NCBI RefSeq assembly: GCF_036373705.1
Contig: NW_027102734.1
Coordinates: forward strand, 1-64,000
DNA: 64,000 bases
Origin: Amia ocellicauda
Lineage: Eukaryota; Chordata; Actinopteri; Amiiformes; Amiidae
Direction of reading: 5' to 3'
The first letter of the stretch is position 1; every line of letters starts with the position of its first letter. This document shows, one piece after another, positions 23,333 to 35,247 of the stretch. Below the pieces are notes generated by a model. It saw nothing but the letters and a program-made list of their open reading frames with translations. It searched no databases and had not been told where the DNA came from. A program made the position numbers and the translations under genes.

Positions 23333-24175
23333 TTTGGCGCACACTGCACACTGCACACTGCACATGTAAAAACAAGCAGCCCCCTATTATCTGCACACAA
23401 ACCAACACAAGCAATGCTAGCCATAGAAAGAGTCTCTCTTGTGTCTTCTGAGCACTGCTTATATCCCCATCTGCTCCCGGTATGACATCCCGTGATTGGT
23501 CGCAATGCTCAGTCCAATTAGGGTTAATAAGAGCCAATTCAATCAGTGACAGAGCCGACTGGCTCATCACAGTACTACTATATTTACAGCATGACATAAC
23601 AGCGTGGCGCTGGAGCGGGAAAGTGCGCTTCTTTTTGCACATCGTCTACATGCGCGAAAAGCCTGGACACTTGGGCTAAAAAAAAGACAAAAATAGAAAG
23701 TGTGAAATATGAACGTTAACATTGTAGCGCAAACATTGGGCTTCGAGCCACGTGTAACAGACAGTGCGATTCAGAACAAAGTCAAAAATAGCTTCTGCAC
23801 AACAATACAACTCTTAGCTAGTAAATTCATGTGGAAAATGGACGCCCCGTCTACAGGGCTGCGGCAAGTCGTGGCCTATTTGTTGGGGAAGGATGTTGAG
23901 CTCGGTTTTCCAAACGAGCCGCTGCATATTGACCTATGTCTATTGTCTAAATGTCTATTTATTTATTGATGTATTCATTTATTTATTTCAACATGTATTG
24001 ATTCATTGATGATTTTCTCTGTGTATTCATTTTTAATTCTGGCATGGATTATCCTGCATACAAAAGCAAAGGCCCGGGACAGTGCGAGCATGACTTATAC
24101 AGCGCAGTGCAATCATGGTCGCTGCTTGACATCGTCCTGCAAATAAAAAAACATTGGCTGGATGTCAAGTCACAC
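23333..24175. other. Non-coding stretch inside the inverted repeat
   Basis: Holds a (gcacact)n-like run at 23340-23365 and a near-palindrome at about 24085-24122. No gene recognised. Confidence 0.4.
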
Positions 24176-24177
24176 AT

Positions 24178-24252
24178 TGCCGGGCCAGACCTCGAACCCG
24201 GATCCTCCGGATCGTCACCCTGCTGCTCTCCAGCTGAGCTACTCCGGCAACG
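24178..24252 (-). pseudogene. tRNA-like sequence (tRNA-derived SINE head or tRNA pseudogene)
   Basis: On the minus strand it begins TTGCCGGAGTAGCTCAGCTGG (A box) and ends GGGTTCGAGG..CCCGGCAA (B box and acceptor-like pairing). The D- and T-arms are clear but the acceptor spacing is irregular and the anticodon arm is unclear, so it is not a functional tRNA call. A mirrored relative lies at 26945-27024. Confidence 0.6.
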
Positions 24253-24254
24253 GA

Positions 24255-24785
24255 ACATCAGCGCGGAAGGGCGCTATTAACTGTGCGCTGTTTCTGCCGT
24301 CACTCATCTCCTGCAATGCCGTGTTTATGTGAGAGCTGTGACGCGCTGTAGCAGCAACTACATGTTTACTACATCTCATCTCCTCTGGGGTTTCAGTGTT
24401 TGTGAGACGGTGACACTAAACGCTGAAGTATAATGTCGGCCAATAAGCGCACTGGACACCGCCCATTGGCTGTGATTGACACAGCGGGTTTGTATGACGT
24501 CATTCACTGCTACAATGATCGAGTCCAGAAATACACCGTGGTCGTGCAAAAATGCTTTTTCTACTCTTGCGGTTTTTATTTTACACTACAGGAATAAATA
24601 ACTAAACGAATATTAAATACATAGATACATGTCCCTGCCGATTCCAATGTTGGCGATTCATTGAACATGTAGCACTATTTGCACATGCATGTATTTATTG
24701 TCTCACATTAGAGATGAGATGTAGAAAACATGTAGTTGCTGCTACAGCGCGTCACAGCTCTCACATAAACACGGCATTGCACATG
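24255..24785. repeat. Inverted repeat cluster (two pairings)
   Basis: 24311-24384 (tgccgtgtttatgtgagagc...) is the reverse complement of 24712-24783, forming a hairpin with arms of about 73 bp. In addition 24255-24315 (gcgctattaactgtgcgctg) is the near-perfect reverse complement of 26885-26945. Confidence 0.8.
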
Positions 24786-24856
24786 CCTGTAGCCAAAGTC
24801 CGTTTTTTTGTCTTCATTAAAATGATCCTTTACAGGAGTATTACATGCGAAGCCAA

Positions 24857-26125
24857 GGCCGGCCCTATCGGAATAGGCAAATGCTAGGGGCGCCCGAAAC
24901 AGTGAACATTTGTACGGAGGTTTGTTGCACTCAGTGCTTGTTATTGTGTGGAACCAAGTCACAGCAATTCCTGGTTATTAGCCAATAGGATGTGAGTGTT
25001 AATATGGGATGTCCTGTATAGAGCTGCTGTTAGGGAGTCAGTCAGTGAGTTGCACTGGGCAACAGCGGCACTTTGTACTGTCAAAAACAACACAAAAACA
25101 GCTATTGGGTTTTGCTGATTTCTATACATAAGCAGCTAAAATTGGACATTGTCAACCTCGCCTCTAAAATATAAAAGTGCGCACACGACCGGGGGTCACG
25201 GTGCCATAGCTTGTGTTCACCTAGAAACTCGTCCGGCAGCGGCGGACACAGCGGATTTCAGTGCAGACGCGTTTCAGCAGCGACACGTTTCCATCACACC
25301 CACCGGCACCGCGTCCAGTTTGCATATATAATGTTGCTTGATATGGGATTTTCCGCTGCTGATGTGTGGTTGTGAAGCAAAGATATGTTTGAGTCCAAAT
25401 CTGCCTGATTTCATGGAGATTTTGAGCTGTTTTTTGACTTGTCTCCAGTTGTTAAAATCTTCCCCAGAACCCGCACCCTGAATTACTCAATCGTCTTCGC
25501 CCTCATTTTTCAACACTAATTTTGTGCAGTGCACAGTGGGACAAAGGGAAATGGTACAGACTTTAATCTAATAAGACACAAAATGCTTGAAAGTTTCTAT
25601 TATGTTTATCTATATGACTACAATAATCTTTAACAAATTAAAATGTAAGTGGTCTGAAACAGTTTTAATACAAATATATACATTTATTTAACCAGTTGAT
25701 TTTTGTACTTTGTGAAATGAATGTACTAAATATAAGCAACGGGGTAAATGACTAATTCACAGATTTAGTCCATGTCTGGACCTTGACTATACCTTGACCA
25801 AGAAATGTGGACCCTGACACAACATAATTGACTACCCCTGCTGTAGAACATTGCTACATTATGCATATTGCACTAAGGTGTCTGTAATATCGTTTTTTCG
25901 TGCAATACTTTTTTAATACTGTATTTATAATTCATTTTATGTCACTTGTTTCTTTAAATTATGTTTTTATACTGTTTGTGTGGGGGTTTTGTTTCTAAAA
26001 TAAAGAAGATCTCAAAGACATAAAGCTATGCAGTCTGTGAGTGTATGAACACAATGACCCTGCGATGCAGGGGGCACCACTTAAAATCTTGCCTAGGGCA
26101 CCAAATTGGCCCTGTGCGCAGCAAC
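24857..26125. mobile_element. Possible hAT-like element
   Basis: The left end reads aaggccggccctatcgg..ctaggggcgcc; the right end reads cctagggcaccaaattggcc. These resemble the imperfect inverted ends of decayed hAT copies. The interior has no recognisable transposase and no target duplication could be fixed. Confidence 0.35.
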
Positions 26126-26564
26126 TGACGTTATGCAAACGACATCCAGCTGGATAGTGAGTATGGGGTGAAAAGAGCAGGAGAGACGGGAGAGAAAGCA
26201 GGCAGCAGCGTCATTGTCGCAGAATATTGAACATATGTTCAAAAACACTGCCAAACAGGGTAAGGTTGTTATATGTACTACCTAATCTAACAGTTGAGAT
26301 AGATAACGCTAACTACGTGCTAGCAAACAGTCGTCAACTCCACGCAGAAGGTAGCTAATGTTTTTACTCGTGTGTGTCTGTGTCTGTCAGGATTACACAA
26401 AAACTACAAGACCGATTTTCACAAAACTCAGTGGAGGGGTGTAGCATGGGTCAAGGAAGAACACAGTAAATTCTGACCATTATCCATCCAGTGGGACTAG
26501 CTAGCTACAGTGACCGATTCAGAAGATTTTTACCCTGAATATGTGTGATGTGTCGGTGCTCCAT
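26126..26564. other. Non-coding stretch
   Basis: No gene or repeat family recognised. Confidence 0.4.
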
Positions 26565-26565
26565 T

Positions 26566-26632
26566 CACGTGTGTGTGTGTGTGTGTGTGTGTGCATGTGT
26601 CTGTGTGTCTGTGTGCGTGCATGCGTGTGTTT
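26566..26632. repeat. (GT)n microsatellite, imperfect
   Basis: A run of gtgtgt with interruptions (ctgtgtgtctgtgtgcg). The open frames over it are artefacts of the repeat. Confidence 0.9.
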
Positions 26633-26944
26633 GGACTGAAAAAGGTGGTACATGATCTTGGTAAGCAATTTGACAGCATTGTAGTAAATATTTTCGGTGC
26701 ATCAAAAAGCGTCCTCGTTAAGATACCAGCAGACAAGCTAATCAGCACAAATTAGTGCATAAAAAGTAACCAAAATGAAGTATTTAAACCTCATAATTGA
26801 ATACAAAATGAGGGGAAAAACTGCAAAAAGGTCCACTTTTTGAAAAAAAGAACCCCCCTTCCACTAGGCTGGCTACGGGCCTGTTGCAGGAGATGAGTGA
26901 CAGCAGAAACAGCGCACACTTAATAGCGCTCTTCCGGGTCTTTC

Positions 26945-27024
26945 CGGAGTTGCCCGAGTAGCTCAGTCGGGAGCGCGTCAGACTGAAGGTATGAAGCCCC
27001 AGGTCCGATCCCTGGCTCTGGCAA
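26945..27024 (+). pseudogene. tRNA-Phe-like sequence (tRNA-derived SINE head or pseudogene)
   Basis: Starts TTGCCCGAGTAGCTCAGTCGG, has GACTGAAGGTATG where tRNA-Phe has its GAA anticodon loop, and ends GGTCCGATCC..CTGGCAA. The B box has a changed base (C for T) and the acceptor pairing is poor. It lies beside the 26885-26945 arm, mirroring the arrangement at 24178-24315. Confidence 0.6.
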
Positions 27025-28879
27025 TGAGCTACACTGTTTCCACTTCCACACTTTTACTCTGTACAACAATCTGACGCAGAGCAACCATGATTTTACAGCG
27101 AAGTGAAATCATGGTCACTCTGCTTCAGATTGTTCTGCAAAGTAAAAGCTTTCATTACATGTCGTGTAAAAAAAGTGCAAAAGTCCAAAAGTGTCTTGAC
27201 AAGTGTTGAAATTAAAGCTAGACCCACGCTAACGCGATTCTTTAAATCCCAGACGATATTTAAAATGGTGGGCTGCTCACATTTAATGACAGGCAGGATT
27301 TCACGGAATTTAGGTCTTTTGCATCATGATGCCCCAAAACAACTATTGTTATTTGAGGTATTTGAATCAATACTTATGAAAATCAAAATCAAAAACTCAA
27401 AATAATGTAACTTGTTTTCGTGGATGTGCTCGACTCTCATTGGCTGCTGCCGGTCTCGGACCCGAGTCGCATCTTTAATATGAATTGTGTTGAATCTACT
27501 CGCCTGCCTGGCGAGCTGCAGGTTTGAGCAGAGGGCAGCGGCTCATCGGTTAGGCCCCGACCTGCTGCTTTCTGTTCAACCGGACACTTAATGACTCCAT
27601 TGAATGAACAACCGGCTTAGATTGTACTTTTCAAATTGTGTAAAAAAGAGTTGGTTCTTTAATATGTTATTCATACAATTCTATGCTTAACTTAAACCCT
27701 CTACAGTTAAAAATAATGAAAATGCTCTGATTAAGGTTCAATTAAGCAATCGAGAGCTCTGTTGGAACAGATACCACAGGCAGTGCCCATCTTGCCCATC
27801 TTGCCAAAGACTATCAACATCAATATTATTAGCATTAGTAATGTAACTATTCTCAATTTCCCAGCTGAGCTCACAGACACTTTCACTGACCCCCCCCTCC
27901 TTCCTGGGGGGTGAATCCCTTCCTAATTGATAGGGTATTTCTGTTAGTGAAAGGACTATTTCCATACAATTTCATGACTTTAGACTTTAAACTATATCTC
28001 ATTCAATGATTTATTTATTTTACATTAAGTTATACCTTCAGTAGCTTCCTTATTTTCCCTCATATTCCATTCAACCACCATCACAACTCTCATGCTGAAA
28101 GTGGCAGCACATGTCTTTCACACATATCAAACTCCCTTTTTCCAGCTTCCCAAGCCTTATTAACTCTTAAACCCCTCGTCAACTTCCTCAAACCTTCCTC
28201 AACATCGCTCAGACCCACTAAATTGCTCTGTATCCTAACAGCTGTTCTTTCTCCTTTTCCTAATTTCTTACAAGAAAATTCAAGTTATATTTATTGACAT
28301 GTATTATTACTATTTATACACACATTTCACTCCATTATTTTAACTAAAATATTTACTTAACAAAATATCTTTTAGAAAATAAGCCTTTTAATTGATTTCA
28401 ATAATGATTCCCAGGTACCTCAGGAAAACAAAGTTTCAAAAAATGTGTCCAGTCAATGATTTCCCCAATGAAGAGTTTGCGTGAGCACTAAGACTGTCCA
28501 CCTGCGCGGCTCATATGTCCTTATTGTGTCAACTTCCTCCTATTGAAGTCCAATCTACACCGGTACATGTTCAGAAGAACTGTTCCCGAAACCAGATTGA
28601 ACTGATCAATAGTTAATTTCTTACCTACACACTGTATTTAGGGATCTTATATCTGGGAATTTCAAAAACTCTTCATTGTGGAACTCACAGCTACCAAATG
28701 ACCCTTTAATTTCCTGGAGTATCTGGTTATCTATTGAAGACTCTGTATAGGAAGTTGAAGAAAGTGTTTTGTGATAATTATATAATGTTTTATATTAATA
28801 CTAGCATTAGAAGTAGTTTTGTATACAGACTGAGCAGATTCGATTTAGCAGGACAAGTAAAGGGTCAACAAGGTTGATT
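27025..28879. other. AT-rich non-coding stretch
   Basis: 27080-27150 partly repeats 24085-24165 (caatcatggtc, ctgcaaataaaa). Apart from that, no gene, RNA or repeat recognised. The frame 27738-27965 resembles nothing. Confidence 0.4.
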
Positions 28880-29316
28880 TGTTAGAAACTCCTGTCAGAA
28901 ATGAAAGATCACCCAGTGCCGAAATAGCCTACAGATGTCTGCTGAGAATTTGTTTATGACTTAATCATTTCTCCAGATAGGCAGGAATTGTTTCTGTTAA
29001 CGAGCGATTGACACTAGGTAAATGACGACCGTGGGATCGCATCTTCCTAGTGCACATCAAAGACGGACATCTGCTTTGGATCCATCACCTCTTCACGGGA
29101 GGACAGATCATAAAACGGACCCGGACCTGTATCTTCTGATTGGATGAACGGCCATAAGATGTTACGTCATTTTCCTATAAAGCTGCACTCATGTTGGTAA
29201 ACATTAAGTTCTCACTGAAGGAATTATGCCTGACGTGGGGCTTCCGAGCGGCTTGATTAAAGTTCTATTTGCTTTATCTCCACGATTTCTCCACTTATTT
29301 CCGAGACGGTTCTACA
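28880..29316 (+). mobile_element. Candidate solo LTR
   Basis: Ends TGTTAGAAAC and GGTTCTACA are inverted relative to each other. Inside, a TATAAAG box near 29177 and an ATTAAA signal near 29259 are spaced as in an LTR. No clear target duplication. A virus-derived fossil if correct. Confidence 0.4.
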
Positions 29317-30002
29317 TCTATGTATTCATATCTTCACCATATTTTACTGTTTCCTCAGATTCCCATTTCAGAAATTAGCTCAAATTCAATTTTCAACATT
29401 TTATTTTGTAGTTCTGGTTTGTAAAATAGTATTTTATTTTTATTTTCTCCTTTAAATGGTTCAATGTTAATTTAGCTCACTTATTCAATGCTTGTCATTT
29501 TATATTTCTATAGTATCCTTCAAATTCGTACCCTTTGACTATTTCACTCATCTTAAATCCAAGGTCTAATTTTAACATTTATTTCAGGTATTTTATGCTG
29601 GCCCCAAACATTTTCTGAAAATAAGACTATAATATATAACTATTCTGTTTACATTCTCCTGCCTGGATTTTACATCAGGCTGTCAGGGCTGCACCAGAGT
29701 GCTGCTCCTGTGGATTTCAGCCTTTCATTTCCCTTTAATTTGACTTTATAGAATTTGTCCATAATATGATTTTTAACAAACAAATCCTTGTCCTTCTGGG
29801 TCTTAGACGACACCATTACTATTTATTTACTTTATTATTACTTTATTTTTATTATTTAGTGTATATTGTGTATTACTTTAACATTATTCTCATAATAGAA
29901 TATATAATTTATTTATAATTTGTGATGCCTTATGCACTCTATATGCACTCTATATACAGTTAAATGTTTAGATCCAGCCTGGAGCTGAACCTCTGGAGCC
30001 AC
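29317..30002. other. AT-rich non-coding stretch
   Basis: No gene or repeat recognised. Confidence 0.45.
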
Positions 30003-30541
30003 TGGGGAGCTGTTCAGTTGACGGGAGCTCTCTGACTCTATTTTAAATCTATATGTGTTTGTTTGTGGGATTATGTGTATTTGATTACATGTTTTCATTG
30101 TTTAAACTTGGTTTTATACAAGTCCTTGCCCATAGTAACAGTTTCTTTGCTTTAATTTATGAATTTATGGTTAGACTTAAACATACTGCTATTAATCAGT
30201 CTGTGTAACAGGGCCAAGTGAGTGATTGATTGATTGGATTTTGCTGATCCTATTAGCTATATTCCAATCAATTGATCTAAAACAGCAATTAACCCGTTTT
30301 TTTTTTGTTTTTTTTTGGCTTGTTGTGAATTTTGGCTTTACATTGAAGAGTTTGTATTGTGTTTTTTTTTTAGTTGAAATTGCTGTTGGAAGATCGTATT
30401 TTTTTTTCGCCACACTGCTCGGCCGCACCACTCGCACTGACTGAATGTTGTGTTGAGGTGTGTGTGCTGCACCAAACGGGAGCACCGGGACAATGTCATC
30501 ATACGCAGCACATAAACACAACATTCATACTTTTATTCTGT
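30003..30541 (+). repeat. Right arm of a long inverted repeat
   Basis: Partner of 22793-23332. A sub-segment (tgttgtgaattttggcttta onwards, about 80 bp) recurs directly after it at 30553-30635, so this arm carries a local tandem duplication that the left arm lacks. Confidence 0.85.
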
Positions 30542-30639
30542 CTTTTTTTTTTTTTGGATTGTTGTGAATTTTGGCTTTACATTGAAGAGTTTGTATTGTG
30601 TTCTTTTTTAGTTGAAATTGCTGTTGTAATTGTGGTAAC

Positions 30640-31830
30640 TTATATTGGTGTGTTTATTGTATGGTTTATCTGATGTTTATATTGTGGTTTCTTTTCACTT
30701 ACATTGGTGTTTATTGTATGTTTTTTTTTAGTATTTCTTTAATGAAGGTCAATTGCGGTTTTATTATAATAATTGGTCGTATGTATTTGAGGGAGAAATT
30801 AACTTAACTGTTTAATGGATATTGACTTTTTATGGATTGTTTAGTGATACTGTGATTGTTATTCTATTTGCCTAAATTGCACATTGTGTACCCAGCGTAT
30901 TAAATTGGTTATTAAAAAGACTTGGTTATATACTTCCTCTTGGCTTTTCACTCTCCCTTTACATCACTAATTTTAGCTTCCAGGGTTATTCGACCGGACC
31001 GTCCGGTAAACCAAAGGTGGTGGCAGCTACACGCTCCTCTGTCAAATCCAGTTAGGACACGACCTTACTAGGACAGGTTTCGTTACAGTACATATTGATG
31101 ATCCTGTACTGTTATCCTTACCAACAAAGGCAGATGTGACAAATGAATGCATAACAATAATATTAGTAAATTGGGTTTGATGTATAAGGTGTTGTAGATT
31201 ATGCAATAGATCTCAACGTCATTTACTGATAGACATCACTCTTTATCACTTTCACTTTTGAAGGAACTGCTTTGTATTCTGTGTATTGTTTTATTGTAGT
31301 GCTGCTTCCTTTCTTGGCCAGGTTTTACTTGCAAAAGTGATTTTATTCTCAATGTAAGCTCAAAGTCAAATAGTTTAAATAAGAAAACAATGTATTGAAA
31401 TGAGAACATCATGAACCTGTGTAATTATGCTGAAGGACAAGCACTGAAAGCAGAGAGAATTTTGTGTTTGGCATTGAATAGCCTTAAAGAAAACTATGCC
31501 GTTTTTGGAAACTTTCATATTTAAGTTGAATGTAGGTAAAAACATTCCAGTCACTCTGAAGAGAGAATACAGTTTACTGTGCGAATAAGTAGCCCCTGAA
31601 TTGAAGATAAAAATCAAAAGTGCTGTTCGTAATTAGTTTACACTTTTACATCAGATGTCTTGTTTTTGCTTTCCAAATTGAGGAGTTGTGGCATATAATG
31701 TAAATGAAGTTACTTCACTAGTAGTGTGATTTCTACGTTGTGTATGTGTGTTTGTATATATGAACTCATACATTTTTTAAAGATTGTATTTGGAAAACAA
31801 ATTCAGGTATAGCACGTGTCCCCCTTTTGA
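30640..31830. other. Non-coding stretch, LTR-end-like near 31000
   Basis: Around 30895-31030 the pattern gttattaaaaaga, a short gap, then aaaggtggtggcagc resembles the end of an LTR followed by a primer-binding-type site, which might make 30003-31013 part of an LTR. The rest shows nothing. Confidence 0.3.
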
Positions 31831-31834
31831 ATGG

Positions 31835-32010
31835 GTTCTATATATAACATTTTAAAACGAATGATTCTGTATAGAACGCTATGTTTGGGGGTTCTTCATG
31901 TAACCCCTTTGAAGGGGTTCTACATAGAGCCATAAAGGGATCCACCAGAGCGATTACTCGAGGAACCCTTTATGGTTCTGTGCAGAACAATTTCTTCTAA
32001 GAGTGTGGAG
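31835..32010. mobile_element. MITE-like hairpin repeat
   Basis: A series of ggttctatata, aggggttctacatagagcc, aaccctttatggttctg and ttcttctaagagtgt words, matching a common fish hairpin element. Boundaries approximate. Confidence 0.5.
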
Positions 32011-32681
32011 TGTCGCCACACAATTTCTCTCAGAGGGCTTTTGACCAATGGCAATCCAATCCTGAATGACGTCACCACTATCCTGTTGTACTTTATGGGA
32101 GAGATGTATTAAGTAGTTTATAATGAGAAGAATAACAATAATCACCTGTTTTTCATAGTTGCCTATAGGTTTTGTAGTTTTGTATCCATTGTCTCCTTCA
32201 TATTAGGAAAGGAAGTTGATCCATAGCCTACTCAGAGACAACTGAGAGTTGGTCTCTGAGCAGCAGCACAAAGGGGTCGAGTCTCTCAATGTCCGTGTGT
32301 TGGAGATATTCCACCATATTGGTCCCAGCCTTTAAAACAATGTTAATGAAAGGTACTCACAGTCATTTTAAATATTACATCCTGTAGTGTTTCCTTTCAA
32401 AATATGATCTTATTATGACTTGAACTAAATAAATCCTTTGACCCACTAATACCAAATTACAGTTAGGGGGGCCACAGGTGTGATTTGAAAAAACGATCTT
32501 CCATGTCTTTCTGTTGTGTTTTGACCTGGGGATCTGTAATTGTCCAAGTGGCTACTGCACATGTACTTATTTTATATTAAATGTGTTATTTAATTAGGCT
32601 TGGTTCTGGTGAGCATGTACAAGACGTCAGCTTTTTAAATAACTGTGTGTATTGGATCATACACATTTTAGAAATACTCTC

Positions 32682-33302
32682 TCAAACTTCCCGCATTGGT
32701 ACCTCACCAGGGAGGTAGAAAACAGCAATAGCATTGAAAAAGTGTGATTGTAGTTCTGCTCTTCTGCAATATATTTCTACAAGATCAAGAACGGGCTCTG
32801 AAAACACTGAGGGTACAGGACGAGGACAGCGAAGCAATGAGCAACACTTGATACAGGATAAGAGCAACGGATACTTAGAATTTATAGGTGTAGGCCCCGT
32901 AGTAAAATATTCCCATCCGTTTTCATGGTACAATACTTTGATAATGACCCCCAATAGTCTTTCAAATGCCAGAATATCTGATAAACATTTTTTTTTCTGA
33001 ATTGAAAACCCTAGCTGGCTATGCATTCGTTTGGCACCATCTAACATTTCGGAATCTGTGCATTCTTTACCCTTCCACAGGCGGTACACACTGGCAGCAA
33101 AACATAAATTGTTACCTTGGTTTATGTCTATTATTTTACTAAATAAAATACCTTTTAAGCGCCTCCGCGCACCACCACCACCTTGCATATTTCTAATCAC
33201 AGAGACCGTTATTCGCAAACTCCCATGTGTTAGAATTTCGGTGTGACTTTGTAGTAAATTAGCTATGCTCTCTAAGAAATCTGCAGCGTCCAGCTCCCCC
33301 AC
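32682..33302 (-). CDS. Polinton/adintovirus-like DNA polymerase B, N-terminal-like portion (virus-like fossil)
   Basis: An open frame of 206 codons. It reads SLRITVSVIRNMQGGGGARR near residue 30, IDINQGNNLCFAASVYRLWK near 57, and an aromatic-rich block with WEYFTTGPTPINSKYPLLL near 130. That order (RRR-type basic strip, then I-I-x-I-x4-NLC, then a strand and loop ending in x-LLL) recalls the region before the exonuclease domain of protein-primed polymerase B in Polintons and adintoviruses. That is recognition by pattern, not a search result. The polymerase catalytic blocks are not visible in this window, so the element is incomplete. It follows the next frame upstream by 15 bp, a virus-like spacing. 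Confidence 0.45.
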   Translation of the reverse strand: MGELDAADFLESIANLLQSHTEILTHGSLRITVSVIRNMQGGGGARRRLKGILFSKIIDINQGNNLCFAASVYRLWKGKECTDSEMLDGAKRMHSQLGFSIQKKKCLSDILAFERLLGVIIKVLYHENGWEYFTTGPTPINSKYPLLLSCIKCCSLLRCPRPVPSVFSEPVLDLVEIYCRRAELQSHFFNAIAVFYLPGEVPMREV

Positions 33303-33317
33303 ATTTCGCCTCCTCGA

Positions 33318-33896
33318 TTAGAAAGGATTATTTAATGACCCCGAGCTCGGTCTCAGCTGTACAAAATCATTAGGACCCACATTGTGTGATATTTCATTTA
33401 GCAATCCTTGCACAGCTCCATGCACAATACGGACAGCATTCATATAAGATTGTACCAGATCCAGGTTCACAAACCTGAATTCTTCATAAAACTCCATATC
33501 CCGAAACCTATTAATTTCTCGGTCATAGCGACGAATAATCTCCAAAAACCCCCGAGGAGGGTCCCCGCCAACGCCACCCTCAGCCATTTGTTCATCATTT
33601 TCATTATTCATCTCTAACATTGCAGCATCACCACCCCCAATCTGATTATCATTGTTATTAGCTACCGATGCTAGTTCCTTAGATACATCCTGATCTATAT
33701 ATTCCTGAATTTCCAAGTTTACCGGATGGCCTCCCGTCTGGAGAGTGTGCAACAGTGTCTGTGACCGTGCTAATTGTGACACATTTGTTCTAAATTTAAG
33801 CCTACGCAGCATTCTTTTCGCAGCATTAATTTTATTTCTCATTACCCCCCTAATTACACAAGCAGACTGACAGTTTTTGTGCTTCTCCTTTTTCAT
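33318..33896 (-). CDS. Virus-like cluster, unknown 192-codon frame
   Basis: Starts MKKEKHKNCQSACVIRG, with a basic N-terminus (KINAAKRMLRRLKF), an acidic, Asn/Gly-rich middle (NNENDEQMAEGGVGGDPPRG) and a helical C-terminal half (FLEIIRRYDREINRFRDMEF). Not recognised. The tight packing with its neighbours on the same strand suggests one transcription unit. In the Polinton setting it could be a structural or accessory protein; no motif decides this. Confidence 0.5.
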   Translation of the reverse strand: MKKEKHKNCQSACVIRGVMRNKINAAKRMLRRLKFRTNVSQLARSQTLLHTLQTGGHPVNLEIQEYIDQDVSKELASVANNNDNQIGGGDAAMLEMNNENDEQMAEGGVGGDPPRGFLEIIRRYDREINRFRDMEFYEEFRFVNLDLVQSYMNAVRIVHGAVQGLLNEISHNVGPNDFVQLRPSSGSLNNPF

Positions 33897-33983
33897 TGTT
33901 TGTCAATTGTTGTTTTCAGAATTGGTTGTTTTTTGTAACAACCCTTCTCGATCGTGCAGAGACTGATTGATTCACAGTGTTAA

Positions 33984-34454
33984 TTACAGATTCATCAAAC
34001 TCTCATCAGAAACGGGGCAATTCCCTATTTGTTTTAACAAATTTGTCAAAACATGTATTTTGCACTGAGCGGTGTTTAACGCCTCCACAAGCTGACTTGC
34101 TTGCTTGCTAAACACCAGGGCCCTACAATCACCAGGGGTCTGTATGTCAACACAGGGTGATTGATCACATTTCATCTCAGTATCCCCACTAGTGGTGGCT
34201 TTAACCGTGCTTTTACCCCGTTTACCTCTTTTTACAGTAGCGGAGCTCGGTCGGTTCACTTTCACACATTGCACCCCCACATCGGTGGTGTCGTGTGCCA
34301 CCCGGTTTGTCTTACTCAGGGCTTTTCTGGGCGCTGTGTTTCCCCTTTGTGTGACTGGTGGCTGTCTCCCCCGCTGTAGAACGGACCTCCCTTTATCAGC
34401 ACGATCGGATCTCTTCAGCTGTTTTCCACTTGACACGCCTCTCAAGCAGGGCAA
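33984..34454 (-). CDS. Virus-like cluster, unknown basic 156-codon frame
   Basis: Basic and Ser/Thr-rich for its first two thirds (SGKQLKRSDRADKGRSVLQR, then ATVKRGKRGKSTVKATT), ending in a helix-like stretch (QASQLVEALNTAQCKIHVLT). It resembles a nucleic-acid-binding or nuclear protein in composition only. It begins 87 bp before the next frame on the same strand. Not recognised as any family. Confidence 0.45.
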   Translation of the reverse strand: MPCLRGVSSGKQLKRSDRADKGRSVLQRGRQPPVTQRGNTAPRKALSKTNRVAHDTTDVGVQCVKVNRPSSATVKRGKRGKSTVKATTSGDTEMKCDQSPCVDIQTPGDCRALVFSKQASQLVEALNTAQCKIHVLTNLLKQIGNCPVSDESLMNL

Positions 34455-34552
34455 TGCAGGCTGTGCCGCATTTTTAGCTATAATAAAACAAACATGTCAA
34501 TTACACTTTATACAGTGACTTTTCACTACATTTCGAACAAATACAAAATATA

Positions 34553-34582
34553 ATAATATTATTATTATTATTATTATTAATA
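34553..34582. repeat. Short (ATT)n run
   Basis: Trinucleotide run in the gap before the 156-codon frame. Confidence 0.85.
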
Positions 34583-34671
34583 ACATTGGTAAAAACGGTG
34601 AATGTTACACACCTCCATTCAAAGTTTGCTCTGTGACTTGGGGTGGGTGGGGGAGTGCTTAGTTATGTGGG

Positions 34672-34854
34672 TTAAACAACTGTCAATTCAAAAAACAAAC
34701 ATTGGTCCCATAAATGTACACAATATAATGTTTTAGAAGATGTAATTAATTTATAATATATAACAACTTGTTCTATGGCATACCATGGAATCTGAATAAA
34801 ACTGGCCATTAAACGGACCCCATCATCATCAAATGGACCCCAGTCAGATGCCAT
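34672..34854 (-). CDS. Small open frame, possible first exon
   Basis: MASDWGPFDDDGVRLMASFI then PWYAIEQ, after which AT-rich sequence gives low-complexity residues. The first 29 or so codons look protein-like; a splice donor would be needed after them and only weak candidates exist. Lies at the head of the minus-strand cluster. Confidence 0.3.
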   Translation of the reverse strand: MASDWGPFDDDGVRLMASFIQIPWYAIEQVVIYYKLITSSKTLYCVHLWDQCLFFELTVV

Positions 34855-35247
34855 TATGAAGAGTGTGTCCCTTCATATATTATATTGGATGTGTAAAATT
34901 AACTGCTTGGAGCGGCTTATTTATGGGGGGGCAAAATGGTATTTCATAATTTTTCTAAGAATCACACAAAATTGTATTCCACATAACATACCAGGAAACC
35001 GCCAAAAATGTTGTTCTCATTACAGAATTCAGTTGGGGCGGAATGTTGGGGTGTCTATTTCACTCCGATAAAGTTGATCTCCAACAGACATCTGTATCTA
35101 TGCATGCTATGGTCATGGTCTCACGTTCAAAACAACGTGTACACACTGGGTGAGGTGACCATTTGGAGAGATAAATTGTTATCACATATTTGTTATGGAC
35201 ACGAGCCTAATGGGTACAAATGACTGTACCCACGTGGCACCCATACA

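Noticed and set aside
26530-26755. His/Thr-rich and Val/Cys-rich frames
   Set aside because: They are translations of the (GT)n repeat on both strands.
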